Below are positions 9,642 to 18,774 of a stretch of 64,000 nt of DNA, one piece after another (position 1 is the stretch's first letter; the number at the start of each line of letters is the position of its first letter). The stretch is taken from contig NC_014934.1 of NCBI RefSeq assembly GCF_000186265.1, forward strand, positions 1,364,001 through 1,428,000, in the 5' to 3' direction. The notes below the pieces were generated by a model that had not been told where the DNA came from, made no database searches, and saw only the letters and a program-made list of their open reading frames with translations. A program made the position numbers and the translations under genes. The DNA comes from Cellulophaga algicola DSM 14237 (GTDB lineage Bacteria > Bacteroidota > Bacteroidia > Flavobacteriales > Flavobacteriaceae).

Positions 9642-10082
9642 TTAAGCAAACCATTGCCCCCAAGGAAGGCGACTTAAAATTAAAACTAATCCTATTCCGT
9701 AGAAAATTGCGATTGTTTTAAACTTACGTTTAGCCTCCATAATTTTCTTATGCTTAGACCATCCTATAGTAATAAACACTAAGGCTATAATATTAATAAA
9801 TGGATGTTCTACTGCTAGTAAACGTGCCGCAGAAGTTAAGCCACCCATTCCAAATTCACTAATAGCATTAAAACCTTTAGGCGACACAAAGTATAAGATT
9901 ATACCGATCAATAATTGTATATGTGCTAGAATAAGTGCAAAAAGACTAATTCTAAAATCTTTTTCTAAAGTGAACATCTTGTTACCCGTAAAACCAATTA
10001 TGGCATTAATTACGGCTATTACCAACACTATCAGAACGATATAAGCAAAAAAGGAGTGTAGGTTATAAATAATTTCGTACAT
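9642..10082 (-). CDS. conserved four-helix membrane protein of unknown function
   Basis: 146 residues with four predicted transmembrane helices at about 8-30, 43-67, 92-108 and 122-140, and a basic loop (KHKKIMEAKRKFK) before the last helix. Histidines fall near helix ends (NLHSFF, AHIQLL, VEHPF, SKHKK), a layout reminiscent of small b-type heme or copper membrane proteins, but no diagnostic motif is present. I recall related proteins carrying an erroneous ribosomal L27 label; nothing here resembles L27. It is a single gene between two terminators, downstream of the large Oar-like receptor in opposite reading order. Function unknown. Confidence 0.75.
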   Translation of the reverse strand: MYEIIYNLHSFFAYIVLIVLVIAVINAIIGFTGNKMFTLEKDFRISLFALILAHIQLLIGIILYFVSPKGFNAISEFGMGGLTSAARLLAVEHPFINIIALVFITIGWSKHKKIMEAKRKFKTIAIFYGIGLVLILSRLPWGQWFA

Positions 10083-10132
10083 ATTTTTAATTTTAATTAG
10101 TAGCCCTAAAAATAGTGAAATTTAAGCACAAA

Positions 10133-10158
10133 AAAACCCTGCTGAATAGCAGGGTTTT
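10133..10158 (-). terminator. rho-independent terminator downstream of Oar-like receptor
   Basis: An 11-bp stem AAAACCCTGCT/AGCAGGGTTTT with a four-base loop. On the minus strand it is followed by a run of U (the A-run at about 10130-10136). It lies 22 bases beyond the stop of the receptor gene at 10180. Confidence 0.85.
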
Positions 10159-10179
10159 AAAATTGTTATAGAACAAGAA

Positions 10180-13100
10180 TTAGAAGCTATACCTAAGTCC
10201 TAATTGCATTTGCCATCTTGATGAATTTAATCCAGAATCATCAATAATATTTTTAGTATCTGGTGCACTTTCATCATAAGTAAAAGTTGGTGTAGTACCA
10301 TCTCCTTGAAAACCTTCAAAGTTTAACAATTGTACTTGATTGAAGTTTGTAAAAGTTCTAACACCCCAATCCTTATTTAATAGATTAGTAAAATTGAAGA
10401 TGTCAGCAGTAAACTCTATTTTATTTAAAGTTTCTCCTGTGTAAAAACGAAATTCTTGTGCAAACTTTAAATCAACAATATGAGCCCAATCTGAACGAGC
10501 TGCATTTCTTTCAGCAAATTGTCCTCTTCTTGAACTTAAATATTCATCACCTGAAATAAATGCATCAAGAGATTCCCATTGCTGAGCAGCTGTAATTGTC
10601 GCATCTCCACTTGTATAAGGAACTAATTGCGCTTCAGCTAAAGTAGCTGGAACATATGCTAGAGCAGAGAAAGAGCCTGTATCTGACAATAACCCACTTC
10701 CATTATAAACATAACTAAAAGGAGTTCCTTCAGCCCCTTCATAAAATAATCCTATACGAGTACGTATTTTATCACTCCATTTAAACTCAATAGTTGAATT
10801 TGCAATAATTCTATTACCAGGAGAGAAATCTGAGGTAGAAAGATCTGGTCTATTAGAACCATTTACAGTCTCCAAATTTCTCCATTGTGAACTATTTTGT
10901 GAAGATGTAGCATCAAATATACCATCTGAATCACCGTAAGAATAAGTTACTTGAGAAGTTACATCAATCTTAGTTGAGTAAAAATTCTTACTTAAAGTTC
11001 CACTCACATTATAGGAGCTTCCTTCACCAGTATTTGAGCCTAAATAAATTGCATTATAAGTTCTATCCAATGCTCCGAATCCGTAGTTTGGTCTAGATCC
11101 TGCACCTGTTGTTAAAAAACTTGGCGTATTTGGTAAATTAAGGTTTTCGTATGTTACCGCTGATATATTATCGTTCCAGATAAAATCTCCTGAGAATACT
11201 ACACCACCTGGCAACTTTTGATCTATAGCTATATTAATTTTAAATACCTGTGGTAATTTGAAATCTTTAGCAAAAAGATTTATATCCCCCCCTAAAGCAC
11301 CTGTACCTGGTAGAGGATCAGCAAATTGATTATTAACATCCGAGTTAAAAACTGGAACATCCCCACCTGTTAGCTGAAGGGATCCAGCTGTAACACCATT
11401 ATTATTATATGCACCACCCGGCCATACTAAAGGTATTCTAGAAGTAAAAACACCAAGACCACCTCTTATTTGTGTAGAACGATTTCCTTTCACATCCCAG
11501 TTAAAACCTACTCTAGGAGAAAAATGAACAGTAGCATCAATACCCTGACCAACACGAGCTCCTTGTAAATTTTTTCCATTAGACTCAAGTAGATTTACTG
11601 TTCGAGTATTAAAGTCATCATTAACTAACCCATCTTCCCAGTAAGGTACATCTATACGAGCACCCATAGTAAATTTAAAATTATCAGTAACATTTACCTG
11701 ATCTTGCACATATAGGCCAAATTGAAATAAATCAAAATCAGCCGCACCTTCAGAATCATCACCTGAACCACCTAATAAAGAATAACCATATCTGTATCTA
11801 TTACCGGCAGCTCCATTTAAGAAATCATCAATATTATTATACCTGTATGCCCCATAATTATTACCAAAAAAGACATTATATGCAGATGAAAACTCATTAT
11901 TTGTTCCAATAGTAATCGTATGAGCTCCTGAATATATTTCAAAATTATCTGTTAAAGTAAGTACCTTTTGCTCCAATAAGTTTGCTGTAGAAAAAGGATC
12001 GGATCCAAAATATATAGAAGAACCCGCAGTATCGAAAATCTGAACACTAGGAAACGGGTTTCCTGAAACACCGCGATCATCATTAACTGTAGTGTATCCA
12101 ATAATTAAATTGTTAGACATATTGTCTCCAATTTTTGAACTAAATTCTAAAGCGGTAGAATTAGTTACAGACTCAAAATTAACTGCTCCATTTAAAAAGT
12201 TTACAGCTCCTTGGTTGGACCCAGGTGCATTAAACTGAACAGCCTTAACATAACTATGCTTTAAAGATAATTTATTATTATCGTTGATATTCCAGTCTAT
12301 CTTAGCGATTAATTTATCACTCTGTAAGGTTGAAGTGTTATTCTCATAACCTCCAGCATCATAACCATAATTAGTACTTAAGAAATCTGATAACTGAATT
12401 AATTGTCCCTCAGTAACACTACCTCTATATGTAGAAATATTAAATGGCTGAGGAGTCTCGTTATCCTGTCTTTCATAATTTACGAAATAAAATAACTTGT
12501 CTTTAATTATTGGACCACCAACACGCACACCATATGTTTGAGAAGAAAATTCAGCTAATTTAGTTCTTTCATCATCCCCAGCAAGACCAGTTGGTGTTTT
12601 ACCTGCTAAATCTTGATTTCTATAAAATCCATAAACGGAACCTTCAATAGTATTTGTTCCGGATTTAGTAACTGCATTTATACTACCTCCTGAAAAACCA
12701 GATTGCCTAACATCAAAAGGCGCAACATTAATTTGAAATGATTCTATTGCATCTAACGAAATTGGACTAACTCCAGTTTGACCTCCGTTAGTTCCATTAC
12801 CTGCAAGTCCAAAAACATCATTATTTACTGCTCCATCAATATAGATAGCATTGTAGCGATTATTTTGACCTGCAATAGAAATAATATCATCTCCGGAAAC
12901 CTGAGCTTGTGGCGTTAATCTAGCAAAATCAGCAATATTCCTCGAAATTGTCGGTAAATTATTCACTTGCTTTTGAGAAATATTTGTACCTGCACCTGTT
13001 TTACCAGAATCAAAAACTCCATTAGATTGAGCTATTACTACAATTTCATCTAATTCGTTAGCAGACTCACCTAAAGTCACACTAATTCTCTTAGCATCAC

Positions 13101-13392
13101 CTAATTGCAAAAAAACATTTGCATCATTAAAATCTACATATCCTATATAACTTATAGTTATATTGTACGGTCCACCTGTTCTCATATTGGATATTCTGTA
13201 ATATCCATCAAAATCGGCGGCAGCACCATAAGTAGAACCGGAAGGAGTATGCACTGCTACAATACTTGCACCAGGTAGCGGCTCTCCTGTTTCATCTGTC
13301 ACTTGTCCTCCAATTGCAGAGGTAGTAACTCCCTGTGAAAAAGCAACTGCCGAAAACAATAATGCGACAATTGTGAAATAAAATTTTCTCAT
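10180..13392 (-). CDS. Oar-like TonB-dependent receptor
   Basis: 1070 residues. Signal peptide (ending AFSQ), then a carboxypeptidase-regulatory domain at about 25-110 (IGGQVTDETGEPLPGASIV, GYYRISNMRTGGPY). A plug domain follows at about 120-245 (NIADFARLTPQAQV, FDVRQSGFSGGSINAVTKSGTN), then a large barrel ending QLGLRYSF. The combination of regulatory domain, this plug signature and over 1000 residues is typical of the Oar (OmpA-related adhesion/motility) branch rather than of SusC. No SusD partner is adjacent, so glycan uptake is unlikely. It may transport peptides or act in surface adhesion. It stands alone with its own likely promoter and terminator. Confidence 0.9.
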   Translation of the reverse strand: MRKFYFTIVALLFSAVAFSQGVTTSAIGGQVTDETGEPLPGASIVAVHTPSGSTYGAAADFDGYYRISNMRTGGPYNITISYIGYVDFNDANVFLQLGDAKRISVTLGESANELDEIVVIAQSNGVFDSGKTGAGTNISQKQVNNLPTISRNIADFARLTPQAQVSGDDIISIAGQNNRYNAIYIDGAVNNDVFGLAGNGTNGGQTGVSPISLDAIESFQINVAPFDVRQSGFSGGSINAVTKSGTNTIEGSVYGFYRNQDLAGKTPTGLAGDDERTKLAEFSSQTYGVRVGGPIIKDKLFYFVNYERQDNETPQPFNISTYRGSVTEGQLIQLSDFLSTNYGYDAGGYENNTSTLQSDKLIAKIDWNINDNNKLSLKHSYVKAVQFNAPGSNQGAVNFLNGAVNFESVTNSTALEFSSKIGDNMSNNLIIGYTTVNDDRGVSGNPFPSVQIFDTAGSSIYFGSDPFSTANLLEQKVLTLTDNFEIYSGAHTITIGTNNEFSSAYNVFFGNNYGAYRYNNIDDFLNGAAGNRYRYGYSLLGGSGDDSEGAADFDLFQFGLYVQDQVNVTDNFKFTMGARIDVPYWEDGLVNDDFNTRTVNLLESNGKNLQGARVGQGIDATVHFSPRVGFNWDVKGNRSTQIRGGLGVFTSRIPLVWPGGAYNNNGVTAGSLQLTGGDVPVFNSDVNNQFADPLPGTGALGGDINLFAKDFKLPQVFKINIAIDQKLPGGVVFSGDFIWNDNISAVTYENLNLPNTPSFLTTGAGSRPNYGFGALDRTYNAIYLGSNTGEGSSYNVSGTLSKNFYSTKIDVTSQVTYSYGDSDGIFDATSSQNSSQWRNLETVNGSNRPDLSTSDFSPGNRIIANSTIEFKWSDKIRTRIGLFYEGAEGTPFSYVYNGSGLLSDTGSFSALAYVPATLAEAQLVPYTSGDATITAAQQWESLDAFISGDEYLSSRRGQFAERNAARSDWAHIVDLKFAQEFRFYTGETLNKIEFTADIFNFTNLLNKDWGVRTFTNFNQVQLLNFEGFQGDGTTPTFTYDESAPDTKNIIDDSGLNSSRWQMQLGLRYSF

Positions 13393-13481
13393 TTTTCTAA
13401 GTGTTATTTAGTTTTAGTTTTGCTGCAAAAGTGAAACTTTAATTGCACTTGTATATTAACAAAACGTTAAATTAGCTTTGC

Positions 13482-13489
13482 CAAAATTA
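13482..13489 (-). promoter_or_regulatory. -7 box of a Bacteroidota promoter for the Oar-like receptor
   Basis: The minus strand reads TAATTTTG, matching the TAnnTTTG consensus. It lies about 90 bases upstream of the receptor ATG. No clear -33 TTG was found at the expected spacing, so support is partial. Confidence 0.4.
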
Positions 13490-13564
13490 ACATAAAAACC
13501 CATGTCTAACACCTGTAGAACAAGAACTTATCAACTTTTATTAAGAAAAAGAGAAAAAAGCTAA

Positions 13565-15202
13565 TTATTTCTTAAAATTCTGCAAAAGATTCAATGTTGA
13601 GGAATCATGATTAGCAATTTCGGAATTCTCAATATCCTCAAGAATTGTAGTTGCTAATTGTTTTCCTAGCTCTACACCCCATTGATCATAACTAAATATA
13701 TTCCAAATAACCCCTTGAACGAATATTTTATGTTCATACATTGCAATTAAAGCACCCAAACTCTTAGGAGTTAGCTTATCTATTAGCAAACTATTCGTAG
13801 GATTATTACCTTGAAAAACTTTAAAAGGAAGCAATTCCTTTAGCGCTTTCTCATCCATATCTTTTTCTAACAACTCTTTCTTTACCTCAGCAGCTTCTTT
13901 ACCATTCATCAAAGCTTCTGTTTGAGCAAAGAAGTTTGCCATTAGTTTATTATGATGGTCAACATCACCATGCAGCGATTCTTTATATCCAATAAAATCT
14001 GTTGGGATTAATTTTGTTCCTTGATGTATTAATTGAAAAAACGCATGTTGAGAATTTGTACCTGGTTCCCCCCAAATAATAGTACCCGTTTGGTAACCTA
14101 CTGGGTTACCACCCCTATCTATACTTTTACCATTACTCTCCATAATACCTTGTTGTAAGTATGCAGAAAAACGACTTAAATATTGTGTATAAGGGATGAT
14201 GGCTTCCGTTTCAGCACCATAAAAATTATTGTACCAAACACTTATCAATGCCAGAACTACCGGAATATTCTGATCAAAATCTTCATTCTTAAAATGCTCA
14301 TCCATTTCATTAGCACCTTCTAATAATGCATTAAAATTCTCAAAGCCTACTGCTAATGCAATTGATAAACCTACTGCACTCCACAATGAAAAACGACCTC
14401 CAACCCAATCCCACATTGGGAATACATTTTCAGAGGCAATACCAAATTCTGCTATTTTCTCTGTATTGGTAGAAACTGCAGCAAAATGCTTCGCAACATC
14501 TGCTTGTGTTGCATGTCTTAAAAACCATTTTTTAATCGTTGTTGCATTACTTAAGGTCTCTTGTGTTGTAAATGTTTTAGAAACCACAACAAATAATGTT
14601 GTTTCTGGATCTAAATGACGTAAAGTTTCATAAACATGATCCCCATCTACATTACTTACAAAATGCATTTTTAAATGATTACCATAAAACTTTAATCCTT
14701 CTGCAACCATTGCAGGACCAAGATCTGAACCACCAATACCTATATTAACAACATCTGTAAATTTCTTTCCTGTAAAGCCCTTTTTAGCTCCGGAAATAAC
14801 AGATTCGGTAAAAGTTTTCATCTTTTCTTTAACCTCATAAATTTCTGGAATTACATTTTCACCATCAACTAAAATGCTGTCTGATTTTTTAGCTCTCAAT
14901 GCCGTATGAAGAACTGCTCTACCTTCTGTTTGGTTGATGATATCACCCGCAAAATACTTTCCTATAGCCTCTTTTAAATTAACTTCTTCTGCTAAATTAA
15001 GCAGTAAATTTAAAGTTTCTTTAGAAAGTCTATTTTTTGAAAAATCTACTAAAAAATCATTCCACTCAATAGTAAATTTATCAGCACGCGTAGCATCTGA
15101 TTTAAAATACTCTTTTATCTCTTGATTCTTATTTTCATTGAAATGAGCTGTTAATTGTTTCCATGCTTTTGTACTAGTAGGATTTATATTTTGTAGTGCC
15201 AT
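13565..15202 (-). CDS. pgi: glucose-6-phosphate isomerase
   Basis: 545 residues, the full length for the bacterial/eukaryotic-type PGI. It interconverts glucose-6-phosphate and fructose-6-phosphate in the cytoplasm. Motifs seen: [11 protein letters not shown] (phosphate-binding loop), [10 protein letters not shown] (sugar phosphate binding), [15 protein letters not shown] (PGI signature 1), [31 protein letters not shown] (catalytic Glu and His) and the terminal GVELGKQLA signature. The ATG at 15202 begins MALQNINPT, matching homologue starts. It lies two bases downstream of the M23 peptidase stop and so is likely co-transcribed with it and the tryptophan dioxygenase upstream. Confidence 0.97.
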   Translation of the reverse strand: MALQNINPTSTKAWKQLTAHFNENKNQEIKEYFKSDATRADKFTIEWNDFLVDFSKNRLSKETLNLLLNLAEEVNLKEAIGKYFAGDIINQTEGRAVLHTALRAKKSDSILVDGENVIPEIYEVKEKMKTFTESVISGAKKGFTGKKFTDVVNIGIGGSDLGPAMVAEGLKFYGNHLKMHFVSNVDGDHVYETLRHLDPETTLFVVVSKTFTTQETLSNATTIKKWFLRHATQADVAKHFAAVSTNTEKIAEFGIASENVFPMWDWVGGRFSLWSAVGLSIALAVGFENFNALLEGANEMDEHFKNEDFDQNIPVVLALISVWYNNFYGAETEAIIPYTQYLSRFSAYLQQGIMESNGKSIDRGGNPVGYQTGTIIWGEPGTNSQHAFFQLIHQGTKLIPTDFIGYKESLHGDVDHHNKLMANFFAQTEALMNGKEAAEVKKELLEKDMDEKALKELLPFKVFQGNNPTNSLLIDKLTPKSLGALIAMYEHKIFVQGVIWNIFSYDQWGVELGKQLATTILEDIENSEIANHDSSTLNLLQNFKK

Positions 15203-15204
15203 TT

Positions 15205-16491
15205 TTATTTACGTGTTAACTGTTGCTCTTCTTTTATTACTTCCTTTACTTCTTCTATCACTTCAATGTAAGGTACGCTATCTAATTTTGCCTTAATTGG
15301 ATTTATAAATTCTAAATACCTCCCTCTTAAGGAATCAACAATTGGCTCTGCCACTGGTAATTTTTCTCTTAAAGGATCTACTTGTTTTCCATTTTTCCAA
15401 AAACGATAACATACATGAGGCCCTCCTGTATTTCCTGTCATCCCAATCCAACCAATTACATCTCCTTGTTTCACATATTGACCTTTCTTAACATTTTGAT
15501 TCTTCATGTGCAGGTATTGTGTGCTATAAGTGCTATTGTGTTCTATTTTAACATACTTACCATTACCCCCTCTTCTCGTTGATTCTATTACCGTACCATT
15601 GGCCGTAGCTAGAATAGGCGTCCCAATTGGAGCAGCATAATCTGTACCTTTATGCGGTCTAACTTTATATCCATAATAAGCTATTCTTCTATTTAAATTA
15701 TAACGAGAAGAAATTCTACTAAACTCTACTGGTGCTTTTAAAAAAGCTCTTCGTAAATTTTTAGCCTGTTCATTATAATATTCTGATATGTTATTCACGG
15801 AATCTGTTTCATACGAAAATGCATAAAATGATTCACCATTGTGCTCAAAAAAAGCGGCTTCTATTGGTTCAGCCCCTGCGTAAATACTATCATTAATATA
15901 TTTTTCTTTATACAGAACTTTAAATTTATCTCCTTTTTGAAGTCTAAAGAAATCTATTGACCATGCATAGATTTCAGATAAGTTATTTGTTACGCCATAA
16001 TCTATTCCTTGTTCGTTTATAGCTGTAGATAAATTTGAACTTATAACTCCCGAGGCTACACGCTCAACATATTTTACATTTTTCTTACCGCGATATGCAA
16101 TAACAGAATCGCGAAGATCTACGACAGTATAATTAATACGATCATCTTCATAGATAAAAAATTGTGCTATTTCTGAAGTATCCTTAGATTTTAAAATCGC
16201 GTATGGCTTTCCTATCTTAATTCTTCGAACATCAAAAGTATCTTTAAACTCTGTAGATATTTTAAAAATTTTCTGATAGTCTACCTTATTTTTTATCATA
16301 AGGTCGCCAAAGCTATCTCCATTGCGAACGGTATCTTTTAAGACAACAAAATCATCTAAATTAAAACCATAAGCCTCAACGATAGGTTTTTCTATAATTT
16401 CTACTTTCTCAACAGTGTCTTTTTCTTTCTTCTCATCTCCGCATGAGCTCAAAAAAAGGCAACCTAAAACAATCAAACAAAACTTCTGCAT
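15205..16491 (-). CDS. M23 (LytM-type) metallopeptidase lipoprotein with altered zinc motif
   Basis: 428 residues from the ATG at 16491, which gives a lipoprotein signal ending LFLSSC; a TTG at 16497 would add only two residues. After a linker rich in Lys/Glu there is a LysM-like/OapA-like region ([16 protein letters not shown], about 55-110). The C-terminal M23 domain has [11 protein letters not shown] (Zn-binding His and Asp) and QYLHMKNQ (catalytic His). The usual HxH motif reads GPHVCYRF, so the second histidine, normally a zinc ligand, is cysteine. Known M23 enzymes cleave peptidoglycan peptides; the Cys variant may keep zinc through the thiol or may be inactive. It abuts the tryptophan dioxygenase gene upstream and pgi downstream. 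Confidence 0.9.
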   Translation of the reverse strand: MQKFCLIVLGCLFLSSCGDEKKEKDTVEKVEIIEKPIVEAYGFNLDDFVVLKDTVRNGDSFGDLMIKNKVDYQKIFKISTEFKDTFDVRRIKIGKPYAILKSKDTSEIAQFFIYEDDRINYTVVDLRDSVIAYRGKKNVKYVERVASGVISSNLSTAINEQGIDYGVTNNLSEIYAWSIDFFRLQKGDKFKVLYKEKYINDSIYAGAEPIEAAFFEHNGESFYAFSYETDSVNNISEYYNEQAKNLRRAFLKAPVEFSRISSRYNLNRRIAYYGYKVRPHKGTDYAAPIGTPILATANGTVIESTRRGGNGKYVKIEHNSTYSTQYLHMKNQNVKKGQYVKQGDVIGWIGMTGNTGGPHVCYRFWKNGKQVDPLREKLPVAEPIVDSLRGRYLEFINPIKAKLDSVPYIEVIEEVKEVIKEEQQLTRK

Positions 16492-16493
16492 TC

Positions 16494-17438
16494 TCAATGT
16501 GTACTTTTTTCTGGGTTAAAGATATGGTCTACCCATTGTTTTCCCCAATCATTTAACTCCTCTTTAGAATATAATTCGGGAAAAAATATAATTTTTTGAA
16601 AACTTGGCGGCAAATATTCTTTCCAATTGGTTCCTCCTGTAGCATCAATAGGTTTTTTATCTTTAGCAAGGTAGCGGTACGCAGAACCCATATGCATTAA
16701 AGGCCAATTAACATTCGCATTAATATCAAGCTCCTTTAAAGCTTTAATAAGCAATTCGTTTTGCTTATCCTTTTCTGGTAGTTGAAGGTATTTTGAGTAG
16801 ATACTACTGTTTTCTACTTGCTTGGCAATACGAATTAACCTAGGAGTATACCTGTATTCAAATTGCTTTAGGGTTAGTGTTTTCTCACCAGTATCTTTAT
16901 CTGTAGCACCTTTTTTCCAGTAAATATGCTCGTATAACTCCTCTATTCCATCCGCTGAAGAAAAATCATCTCGCTCTGTATGGTGTACCAAGTTTTCCAT
17001 AGAAGTAGCATAAATCTCAATCATCCTGTACTGTGCGGATTGAAACCCACTTGCAGGTAATAGAGCCATTCTGTATTGCAAGAACTGCTCCCGTTCCATT
17101 CCATTAATCATAATACTGAAAGATGAAATTAAAACTCTATAATAGCCATTAATTCTATTTGCTTTTTCAATAAAGAAAGCAACACTTTGAGTCTTGTCAT
17201 CTACCAATTGCTTTTGCTCATGAAGTATGAGTTTAAAATACAATTCTGTAATTTGATGGTACATGATGAAAATTTCTTCATCAGGAAAATGTGTTCTAGG
17301 TATTTGAAGACTTAAAAGCGTATCTAAGTGTATATAATCCCAATACGTTAAATAGCGCTGATAAAGAAGACCATCTAAATAAGAACTTAAATCTTGACCT
17401 GAATTTTTATACTTTTCTTCAAGCTTCGATATTTGCAT
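16494..17438 (-). CDS. kynA: tryptophan 2,3-dioxygenase (heme)
   Basis: 314 residues from the ATG at 17438; an in-frame TTG at 17462 would add eight residues, and homologue alignment must decide. It catalyses L-tryptophan to N-formylkynurenine, the first step of the kynurenine pathway. Family motifs: SYLDGLLYQRYLTYWDYI, DEEIFIMYHQITELYFKLI (active-site His), YRMALLPASGFQSAQYR (substrate carboxylate Arg region), LMHMGSAYRYL (proximal heme His) and DATGGTNW (ammonium-binding TGG). All-helical, cytoplasmic. Its stop overlaps the alternative start of the M23 gene. With HPPD 1.3 kb upstream and HAAO at 62.4 kb, it indicates aromatic amino-acid breakdown. Confidence 0.95.
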   Translation of the reverse strand: MQISKLEEKYKNSGQDLSSYLDGLLYQRYLTYWDYIHLDTLLSLQIPRTHFPDEEIFIMYHQITELYFKLILHEQKQLVDDKTQSVAFFIEKANRINGYYRVLISSFSIMINGMEREQFLQYRMALLPASGFQSAQYRMIEIYATSMENLVHHTERDDFSSADGIEELYEHIYWKKGATDKDTGEKTLTLKQFEYRYTPRLIRIAKQVENSSIYSKYLQLPEKDKQNELLIKALKELDINANVNWPLMHMGSAYRYLAKDKKPIDATGGTNWKEYLPPSFQKIIFFPELYSKEELNDWGKQWVDHIFNPEKSTH

Positions 17439-17612
17439 ATCGATATCTTCTTTACTTTTCAAAATGGAATAAATTTAGGTTAACTGAATACTTTGCAAAA
17501 ACAATGTTTTTACAAAAATAGAATAAAGAATTAAAATAGAATTCTTTATTGAAGTCTAGTTTTAATCAGCCCCCTTAATACTACTTTATTTAACAAAATA
17601 GTATTGTAAATT

Positions 17613-18392
17613 TTAATCCATAATAATTTTAAACTGATTATTCAACCCATTATAACCATCCAAGTCTGCCTTAATAGAACCTACTGCAATATCTGCCTTT
17701 ATCCGAATTGGTATTTTATTCTGGTCATTAGACACCCAAAGAGATAAACTTTCTTCTTCCTTAAAAACACGACCAGATTGCACATAAGGTCTAAATTTTA
17801 AACATGCTACCTTACCGTATTTTGTTTTTAAGGTATCTATGCCAACATACTTTAATTTAAATTGATATACCCCATCATCATCATACAGCATATCTAATTT
17901 AATAAACTCACCTTCGGTAAGGTCATTAAAATCGTAATTCTTTCTGATATAATAAAAGGCAGAAATTAAGTCTTGGACTTTATTGGTGATAGTAAAATTT
18001 TGTTTTTTACCGTGCTTTATATCATTAAGCTCGGCTTTTTTATTTTTGTAATCAAAATTAATTTCCATGTCTTTAGTATAGCCACCCTCATCTATCTTAC
18101 GAACAAACTTATAAGGCTTACCATCTTCTTTATCAAAATAACTTTCATAAACATCATCTACCTTATAAAAAACCCGTGCAGCTCCTGTTGTTTTGCCTTC
18201 ACCCCGAACTTTATATACACTTTTACCGTTTACATTATCATTAGTAAGATGTAACGTAGCACTACTCGCATTAAAAATACCATAATGAATGCGAAACTTA
18301 AGCCACTCTCCTGATTTGAACGGCTCACTATCTTCCTGTGCCTGTACAGTATTGATTGCTATAGCGAATATGAGTAGTAAAAAATTTTTCAT
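17613..18392 (-). CDS. DUF3108 domain-containing secreted protein
   Basis: 259 residues with an N-terminal signal peptide (ends NTVQAQ). The body matches DUF3108: FKSGEWLKFRIHYGIFNAS, VYKVRGEGKTTGAARVFYKVDD, then LISAFYYIRKNYDF, GEFIKLDMLYDDD, and a terminal LSLWVSND-NKIPIRIKADIAVGSIKADL. The predicted fold is an all-beta periplasmic protein; the family function is not established. It lies between hppD and the tryptophan dioxygenase on the same strand, but gaps of 150 and 380 bases, with a terminator after hppD, suggest its own promoter. The regular neighbourhood with aromatic dioxygenases in flavobacteria is my recollection, not proof of a shared role. Confidence 0.85.
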   Translation of the reverse strand: MKNFLLLIFAIAINTVQAQEDSEPFKSGEWLKFRIHYGIFNASSATLHLTNDNVNGKSVYKVRGEGKTTGAARVFYKVDDVYESYFDKEDGKPYKFVRKIDEGGYTKDMEINFDYKNKKAELNDIKHGKKQNFTITNKVQDLISAFYYIRKNYDFNDLTEGEFIKLDMLYDDDGVYQFKLKYVGIDTLKTKYGKVACLKFRPYVQSGRVFKEEESLSLWVSNDQNKIPIRIKADIAVGSIKADLDGYNGLNNQFKIIMD

Positions 18393-18546
18393 ACATATAA
18401 AGATTGCCTTAAAGGATTTAAACTCTTTAAGAGGTTAGTTTAAAGCTAACACTGTAAAAATAGTAAAAAACAAATTTCACAGAACCAACTTTACACTTAG
18501 TTAAACAAAATTTATTCCAAACTATTGTATTCTCTAAATAAACAAT

Positions 18547-18576
18547 AAAAAAAGCCCAGTGTTTCCACTGGGCTTT
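18547..18576 (-). terminator. rho-independent terminator, probably for hppD
   Basis: A perfect 11-bp stem AAAGCCCAGTG/CACTGGGCTTT with a TTTC loop. On the minus strand it is followed by seven U (A-run 18547-18553). It sits about 200 bases past the hppD stop. Confidence 0.75.
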
Positions 18577-18604
18577 CCCTAAATAACCAACCAAACTTTA
18601 AATT

Positions 18605-18655
18605 ATGAAAAACCAATACTTAAAGTCAATAAGGGAACCACCCCTTATTTGGTGA
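18605..18655 (+). other. 16-codon ORF with leader-like upstream sequence
   Basis: ATG AAA AAC ... TGG TGA encodes MKNQYLKSIREPPLIW. It is preceded by AACCAACCAAACTTTAAATT, the kind of 5' context seen at flavobacterial outer-membrane receptor genes. An inverted repeat AATAAGGG/CCCTTATT lies inside it. It may be a leader peptide, a decayed gene start or chance. Nothing follows it on the plus strand for several kilobases. Confidence 0.25.
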
Positions 18656-18774
18656 CAAAGTTATAACAAACCTCTTATTCTAAAATTAGTTTTAACGTAC
18701 TTTAACTATAGTCTTAACAGTAATTTATAGAAGTAAGATAAAAATTAATAATTCATTAAGAAAATTGATGTAAT

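Larger units (their letters stand above)
18393..18774. other. 382-base intergenic region with two hairpins and a 16-codon ORF
   Basis: This stretch between hppD and the DUF3108 gene holds the hppD terminator (18547-18576), a plus-strand ACCAACCAAACTTTAAATT run of the kind seen before flavobacterial outer-membrane receptor starts, a 16-codon plus-strand ORF (18605-18655) and a second hairpin around 18630-18650. No longer gene is visible. Confidence 0.6.

Noticed and set aside
9642-10082. Ribosomal protein L27 label sometimes given to this family
   Set aside because: The sequence is a four-helix membrane protein without any L27 feature.
10180-13392. SusC-type polysaccharide utilisation locus
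   Set aside because: No SusD, glycoside hydrolase or sulfatase is adjacent, and the plug is Oar-like.
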